A stretch of DNA of 8,352 bases from Haemophilus parahaemolyticus (GTDB taxonomy: Bacteria > Pseudomonadota > Gammaproteobacteria > Enterobacterales > Pasteurellaceae). The notes under the pieces were generated by a model, which searched no databases, was not told the DNA's origin, and saw nothing but the letters and a program-made list of their open reading frames with translations. Location of the stretch: assembly GCF_018373095.1 (NCBI RefSeq), contig NZ_JAHAHT010000081.1:1-8352 (forward strand). Direction: 5' to 3'. The translations under genes and the position numbers were made by a program. Shown piece after piece: positions 4,986 to 8,352 of the stretch. The first letter of the stretch is position 1. Each line of letters opens with the position of its first letter.

Positions 4986-5918
4986 TTAATCATCTTTGGG
5001 AGCCAGTCCCACACCATCTTTTTTCGTTCTCTGATAATCAGTAGATACCAATTTATTCGCATCATTCCAATATAAAGTCAAAGTCACTTCGCCTTCAGCA
5101 AAAGGGGCTAAAGCATAAACAGGATAGACAAAATTGATCCCTTCGCTACTAAAATAGAAGTTATCCACTAAATCAAAATCCGCTTCAGTGATAAATGGCT
5201 CAGCTTTAGCGTCTTGCGCCTCCATTCGTGTTTTTTCTAAATAGCAATTCCACAAAATGGCCTTAGCTTGTTCTTGATGTGCTTTTGACATCAAACTATC
5301 TAACGAAATCATTGTTTTTTTATTTAAATCTACATTAAGGTAATTCGTGCTATAAAGATCGTGAGCACCACCTGTATAGCTATCCCAATACTGAATAAAT
5401 GTTGCAATGTTGTCACGTTGCCCCACGTATGTAATTTGTGAACTATCACGAATTGCAATATCGCCATACTCTTGCAATGTGGCTTTTGAATCTTGATAAT
5501 TTTTCTCGATTAATTTTAATGCCTCTTCTCTTTCCATACCAGTTACTTGGTTATTTACCTTTCCATCATTGCTAAGTAATGTATTACGAATAAGTAAGTT
5601 ATCCAGCCAATCTAAACCTGTTTTTGCTATGCTAGTGAAATAATAAAGCTCACTTTCTGTTCGCCCAAAATCATTCCCTACGGGTAATTTTATCTGCTCT
5701 AATTTTGAAAAAAGCGGTTCAATTTCCACATTTAAAGCAGGTATTTGTGTTTGTAAAGCGGTTAAATCTTGCTGTGATTTTGCAAGATCTTGATTAAGTT
5801 GGGTGATCGTTTGTTCGGCTTGTTTTAATTTTTCACGAAGGGCTTGAGTATCTTTTTCATTACAAGACGACAGAAGAAAAGCACAAGAAATCAGCAATGA
5901 GAGAAGAGATTTTTTCAT
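4986..5918 (-). CDS. Predicted lipoprotein with coiled coil and DUF3298-like domain
   Basis: The 310-residue product starts with a lipoprotein signal: basic MKK, a hydrophobic core, and lipobox LSSC with the modified cysteine at C19. Asparagine at +2 predicts outer-membrane sorting. Residues about 24-58 form a heptad-like coiled coil rich in Q, L and K. The C-terminal half resembles DUF3298/RsiV-type domains: SYTGGAHDLYSTNYLNVDL (180-198), a LDSLM segment (206-210), and FYFSSEGINFVYPVYALAPFAEGEV (split around 254-278). Proteins with this domain are often envelope or anti-sigma-like, but no function can be assigned here. AAGGA precedes the ATG. It is monocistronic, flanked by a terminator on one side and a decayed transposase trace on the other, which suggests an accessory gene. 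Confidence 0.8.
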   Translation of the reverse strand: MKKSLLSLLISCAFLLSSCNEKDTQALREKLKQAEQTITQLNQDLAKSQQDLTALQTQIPALNVEIEPLFSKLEQIKLPVGNDFGRTESELYYFTSIAKTGLDWLDNLLIRNTLLSNDGKVNNQVTGMEREEALKLIEKNYQDSKATLQEYGDIAIRDSSQITYVGQRDNIATFIQYWDSYTGGAHDLYSTNYLNVDLNKKTMISLDSLMSKAHQEQAKAILWNCYLEKTRMEAQDAKAEPFITEADFDLVDNFYFSSEGINFVYPVYALAPFAEGEVTLTLYWNDANKLVSTDYQRTKKDGVGLAPKDD

Positions 5919-5970
5919 AAGATTTCCTTAGAAAAGAGAGTAAAAAATACCCTAATATCATAGCACTAGG

Positions 5971-6182
5971 CTAGGCTATTTTCATTGGTTTTTCACTCAA
6001 TTTATCTAAAAACACTCTTTTTATCCCTTTCCATTGTGCGGCTTCTTGTAGCCAATCACAGACCAGTAATTTGTGGTAAACCCAAAAGTACGGTGATTAC
6101 TTTTCAATATCATCACATAATCTGCTTTTTTGTTGATATTTTTTTCTGTGTATTTTTCAGGGCCAATTAAGATGCCATCAGC
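5971..6182 (-). pseudogene. Fragment of a possible ISAs1-family transposase, frameshifted
   Basis: On the minus strand the frame from 6182 down to 6084 reads ADGILIGPEKYTEKN then INKKADYVMILKSNHRTF. This resembles the D-A-M-G-C-Q-K...I...GDYVLALKGN core of ISAs1-type transposases. A change of frame near 6084-6088 continues as VCDWLQEAAQWKGIKRVF (6063 down to 6010), like the DWL...WxGLK segment found further on in the same family, and stops at 5971. The frame is also interrupted upstream by TAA at 6192-6194. Two successive motifs in the expected order, in different frames, point to a decayed remnant rather than a live gene. No terminal repeats were found. The family call rests on recalled motifs and is moderate. 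Confidence 0.5.
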
Positions 6183-6312
6183 ACATATTTTTTAGAAAAG
6201 CGCGATCTTGCCTTGGTGCTCCTTCCCAATTTTTGCTAGAACTGCTCGACAAGCGGTCTGATTTCGCTCAGAATTAGTAAATTCTTTTCCGGTAAACCAC
6301 AGGATGGGACAA
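6183..6312. other. Gene-poor stretch between the transposase trace and the permease
   Basis: I see no intact gene here. The minus-strand frame of the transposase trace continues with one stop (6192-6194) into weakly recognisable sequence (KIGKEHQGKIALF) that I cannot align to the family with confidence. The stretch carries one perfect uptake signal at 6249-6257. Confidence 0.4.
6249..6257 (+). repeat. Intergenic DNA uptake signal
   Basis: A perfect ACAAGCGGT is followed by CTGATTT, matching the extended Apl-type form. It lies in the gene-poor stretch upstream of the permease gene and is not part of a hairpin that I can see. Confidence 0.85.
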
Positions 6313-6342
6313 TGGAAAAATGACCACTTATACATTTATAAA
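6313..6342 (+). promoter_or_regulatory. Candidate promoter of the aromatic amino acid permease gene
   Basis: TGGAAA (6313-6318) and TATAAA (6337-6342) are separated by 18 bases and match the sigma-70 hexamers at four and five positions. Transcription would start about 15 bases before the GTG start. TATACA at 6329-6334 is an alternative -10. No operator was recognised. Confidence 0.35.
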
Positions 6343-6361
6343 TAGGTAAATAGGAATTTTT

Positions 6362-7564
6362 GTGAAAAAACAACCTTCTCTTTTTGGTGGTGCGTGCATC
6401 ATTACGGGTGTTTGTGTGGGTGCGGGAATGCTAGGCTTGCCCATGGCTGGTGCAGGTGCTTGGACTGGCTGGACGCTCGCGGCTATTACGCTTACGATGA
6501 TCACGATGACACTCTCTGGCTGGCTATTGCTGGAAGTTTATCAAGACCACCCCATTCGTGCCTCTTTTAACACCGTAACCCAAGCGGTGCTAGGTAAGCG
6601 TATTAACATTATCAACAATCTGGCTGTCTATTTTGTCGGTGGTATTTTACTTTACGCTTACATTACGGCTTCAGGTGATATTCTGCAGAATTTAGCCAAG
6701 CCTTACCTTGATTTGGGTGATGCAAGCGGTCGAATTTGGTCGGTGATTTTCGTTGCGATTTTCTCCTTTTTCGTTTGGCATTCTACTCGCCTAGTTGATC
6801 GTATCTCGGTGGTGCTGATTTCCTTTATGGCGATTTCATTCTGCTTGAGCATTTCGGGACTGATTAGTCATATCGACTTAAATACGCTCTGGGATTTATC
6901 AAACGAAAATGGCGAATATGCTAAATACAGTCTTGCGGTGTTGCCAATTGCGCTGACTTCGTTTGGCTATCATCACTCTGTTTCCTCAATGCGTGCCTAT
7001 TATGGCGAAGAACGCAAGGCAAAGTGGGCGATTGCAGGCGGAACTTTTATCGCTCTCTTACTCTATCTGCTCTGGGTCATCAGCATTTTTGGCGTATTAC
7101 CGCGTGAGAATTTTGCCCCAATTTTGGCAAGTAATGGTGATTTAGGCGTGCTGTTGCAACACATTGGCGAGCAGATTGAAGTTGGACAAATTTCTCAAAC
7201 GTTGCACGCCTTTTCAATTGCGGCGATTTTATCTTCTTTTATTGGTGTTGGGCTTGGTACTTTTGATTTCTTGGCGGATTTCTTTGGTTTTGCTAATGAT
7301 AAAGCGGGAAGAAGCAAATCTTGGGCGGTTACCTTTTTACCACCCTTGATTTTTTCGTTGCTCTCGCCACTTGGCTTTTTAAAAGCGATTGGCTATGCGG
7401 GTGCGATTGCAACACTTTGGACTTGTATTATCCCTGCGTGGCTGGCTTACAAAACGAAAAGAGGCAATCAAGCAGTCGTTTTTTTAGTCTTTATTTTCGG
7501 TATTTGCACTGCGATTTTCCATTTGTTGGCGATGGCAGAAATGTTACCGATGTTTAAAGGTTAA
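6362..7564 (+). CDS. mtr: Aromatic amino acid permease, Mtr (tryptophan) branch of the HAAAP family
   Basis: The 400-residue polytopic inner-membrane protein has about eleven hydrophobic helices and almost no soluble domain. It is a proton-coupled importer of the hydroxy/aromatic amino acid permease family. The N-terminal SLFGG...GAGMLGLP (about 6-27) is the family motif around the substrate site. Several stretches resemble E. coli Mtr more than TyrP: SFNTVTQAVLGK, LYAYITASGDIL, LTSFGYHHSV, YYGEERK and IGYAGAIATLW. Tryptophan is therefore the most likely substrate, but tyrosine or mixed specificity is possible and the symbol should be read as a branch assignment. The start is GTG, with TAGGAA six bases before it. 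A terminator follows directly, so it is monocistronic. Confidence 0.85.
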   Translation: MKKQPSLFGGACIITGVCVGAGMLGLPMAGAGAWTGWTLAAITLTMITMTLSGWLLLEVYQDHPIRASFNTVTQAVLGKRINIINNLAVYFVGGILLYAYITASGDILQNLAKPYLDLGDASGRIWSVIFVAIFSFFVWHSTRLVDRISVVLISFMAISFCLSISGLISHIDLNTLWDLSNENGEYAKYSLAVLPIALTSFGYHHSVSSMRAYYGEERKAKWAIAGGTFIALLLYLLWVISIFGVLPRENFAPILASNGDLGVLLQHIGEQIEVGQISQTLHAFSIAAILSSFIGVGLGTFDFLADFFGFANDKAGRSKSWAVTFLPPLIFSLLSPLGFLKAIGYAGAIATLWTCIIPAWLAYKTKRGNQAVVFLVFIFGICTAIFHLLAMAEMLPMFKG

Positions 7565-7573
7565 AAAAACAAC

Positions 7574-7612
7574 AAAGGCTGAAAGGGTGCATTTATATCA
7601 TTTCAGCCTTTT
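7574..7612. terminator. Bidirectional terminator between the permease and yfcZ-like genes
   Basis: AAAGGCTGAAA (7574-7584) pairs perfectly with TTTCAGCCTTT (7601-7611) around a 16-base loop. On the plus strand the stem ends in a T run; on the minus strand the A-rich sequence at 7563-7576 gives the U tract. It sits ten bases after the permease stop and five bases from the 3' end of the convergent small gene. Confidence 0.88.
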
Positions 7613-7616
7613 ACGT

Positions 7617-7910
7617 TTATCTCACCGTCATTTGGAATAACACCACTTCTGCTTGACAGCTAAATTCAATCCACATCTGCATTAAAAAGCCCTCTGCAAG
7701 CGGTCTGATTTCCGACTTAATTTGGCAAGCCTCTGTTTCCACCGATTTTGCTTTTTGCGTGAAAAATTCGACCGCTTGTTTTGCTTGTGCTTCGCTATCA
7801 TAAACAGCCTCAAAGGCAATTTGGCGATCAGCATTATCTAGCATTGAATCACCTTTTAATTTACACATATTGCGGGCTTCATCCGCTTTTTGCTGGAGCG
7901 TTTTTGACAT
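7617..7910 (-). CDS. YfcZ/YiiS family (DUF406) small protein
   Basis: The 97-residue product matches the size and end-to-end pattern of E. coli YfcZ/YiiS. Shared features are MLDNAD near 23-28, an alanine-rich helix running into FFTQKAKSVETEACQI (49-64, compare LTEKARSVESEPCKI), and the C-terminal FSCQAEVVLFQMTVR (83-97, compare FACEAEMLIFQLGLR). The cysteine-rich N-terminus of YfcZ is reduced to a single C16. The family has no established biochemical role; the product is probably cytosolic. The ATG at 7910 is chosen because AGGA lies eight bases upstream and because the longer in-frame extension to 8039 would cross a TATAAT promoter box. It is transcribed alone. Confidence 0.9.
   Translation of the reverse strand: MSKTLQQKADEARNMCKLKGDSMLDNADRQIAFEAVYDSEAQAKQAVEFFTQKAKSVETEACQIKSEIRPLAEGFLMQMWIEFSCQAEVVLFQMTVR
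7771..7779 (-). repeat. DNA uptake signal inside the yfcZ-like gene
   Basis: The minus strand reads ACAAGCGGT followed by CGAATTTTT, a perfect core with extended consensus, translated in the alanine/glutamine helix of the protein. A one-mismatch copy (GCAAGCGGTCTGATTT) on the plus strand begins at 7696. Confidence 0.85.
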
Positions 7911-7941
7911 TTTATATTCCTCATCAATAAAAACAAATACC

Positions 7942-7947
7942 ATTATA
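7942..7947 (-). promoter_or_regulatory. -10 box of the yfcZ-like gene
   Basis: The minus strand carries a perfect TATAAT 31 bases before the start codon. The nearest -35-like hexamer, TTGCCT (7973-7968), is 20 bases away, longer than usual, so the -35 is uncertain. Nothing else is recognisable between this box and the tRNA terminator. Confidence 0.5.
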
Positions 7948-8028
7948 GTACGCTCACATAAGAAATGAGGCAAAAGATTAGAGAACAAATTAAAGAAACA
8001 ATAATGTAGATAGGAAAATTTTAGACAT

Positions 8029-8050
8029 AAAAAAAGCACCTTATGGTGCT
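8029..8050 (-). terminator. Terminator of the tRNA cluster
   Basis: On the minus strand AGCACC (8050-8045) and GGTGCT (8040-8035) form a 6-bp stem with a four-base loop, followed by a run of about seven T residues. It lies 25 bases after the CCA end of the last tRNA and probably ends the Gly-Leu-Gly transcript. Confidence 0.85.
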
Positions 8051-8072
8051 ATCATTTATTTTCTATTGTAAG

Positions 8073-8160
<88 letters not shown>

Positions 8161-8169
8161 ATTTTAAAA

Positions 8170-8256
8170 TGGTGCCCGAGGCCAGACTTGAACTGGCACG
8201 CCCCGAAAGGCGAGGGATTTTAAATCCCTTGCGTCTACCGATTCCGCCACTCGGGC
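8170..8256 (-). tRNA. tRNA-Leu(UAA)
   Basis: An 87-base class II tRNA with encoded CCA. GCCCGAG pairs with CTCGGGC in the acceptor stem. The anticodon stem AGGGA/TCCCT encloses TTTAAAA, giving anticodon TAA (plus positions 8220-8222). A long variable arm (CGCC TTTC GGGGCG region) identifies the leucine class. Spacers to the flanking glycine tRNAs are 18 and 11 bases. Confidence 0.97.
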
Positions 8257-8267
8257 ATATTTTAAAA

Positions 8268-8343
<76 letters not shown>

Positions 8344-8352
8344 ATTTAAGTT

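Noticed and set aside
5985..6170. Plus-strand 61-codon open frame in the gene-poor stretch
   Set aside because: It lies opposite the transposase trace, has no ribosome binding site, and its F/I/V-rich sequence is typical of the complement of an AT-rich gene.
7911..8039. N-terminal extension of the yfcZ-like gene to 8039
   Set aside because: The extension crosses the likely promoter and is hydrophobic and unlike the family; the ATG at 7910 has a ribosome binding site.

Overview
The window looks like chromosomal DNA from a member of the Pasteurellaceae with the Apl-type DNA uptake signal. The 9-mer ACAAGCGGT occurs five times exactly, several copies carry the extension TC(G/T)(A/G)ATTT, and the Hin-type core AAGTGCGGT was not seen. 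Base composition is moderately AT-rich. The gene set (tatABC next to hemB, corA, an Mtr-type permease, a YfcZ-family protein) fits an Actinobacillus/Mannheimia-like genome. The species cannot be fixed from sequence reading alone. An intact hemB suggests haem can be made from 5-aminolevulinate, unlike in Haemophilus influenzae.

Layout, left to right: tRNA-Ser(UGA) followed by a terminator built from two inverted uptake signals; a possible small palindromic element; a LOG-family phosphoribohydrolase gene (+); a shared bidirectional terminator; corA (-), with a long leader that contains a candidate 19-codon peptide; a divergent control region; the twin-arginine translocase operon tatA-tatB-tatC (+); a hairpin terminator; hemB (+); a long-stem bidirectional terminator that includes an uptake signal; a DUF3298-like lipoprotein gene (-); a gene-poor stretch with a broken trace of what looks like an ISAs1-type transposase (-); an aromatic amino acid permease of the Mtr branch (+); another bidirectional terminator; a small YfcZ/YiiS (DUF406) gene (-); and a minus-strand tRNA cluster Gly(GCC)-Leu(UAA)-Gly(GCC) with its own terminator.

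Most of the window is ordinary housekeeping DNA. TatA, TatB and TatC form the complete core machine that exports folded proteins and are arranged as one tight operon. HemB makes porphobilinogen for haem and appears to be the magnesium type, without the zinc cysteines. CorA brings in magnesium.

The parts most worth a second look are the corA leader (hairpin, candidate leader peptide and an occluded ribosome binding site), the degraded transposase region, the structured element before the LOG gene, and the use of uptake-signal pairs as terminators. I did not find a convincing new multi-gene system.
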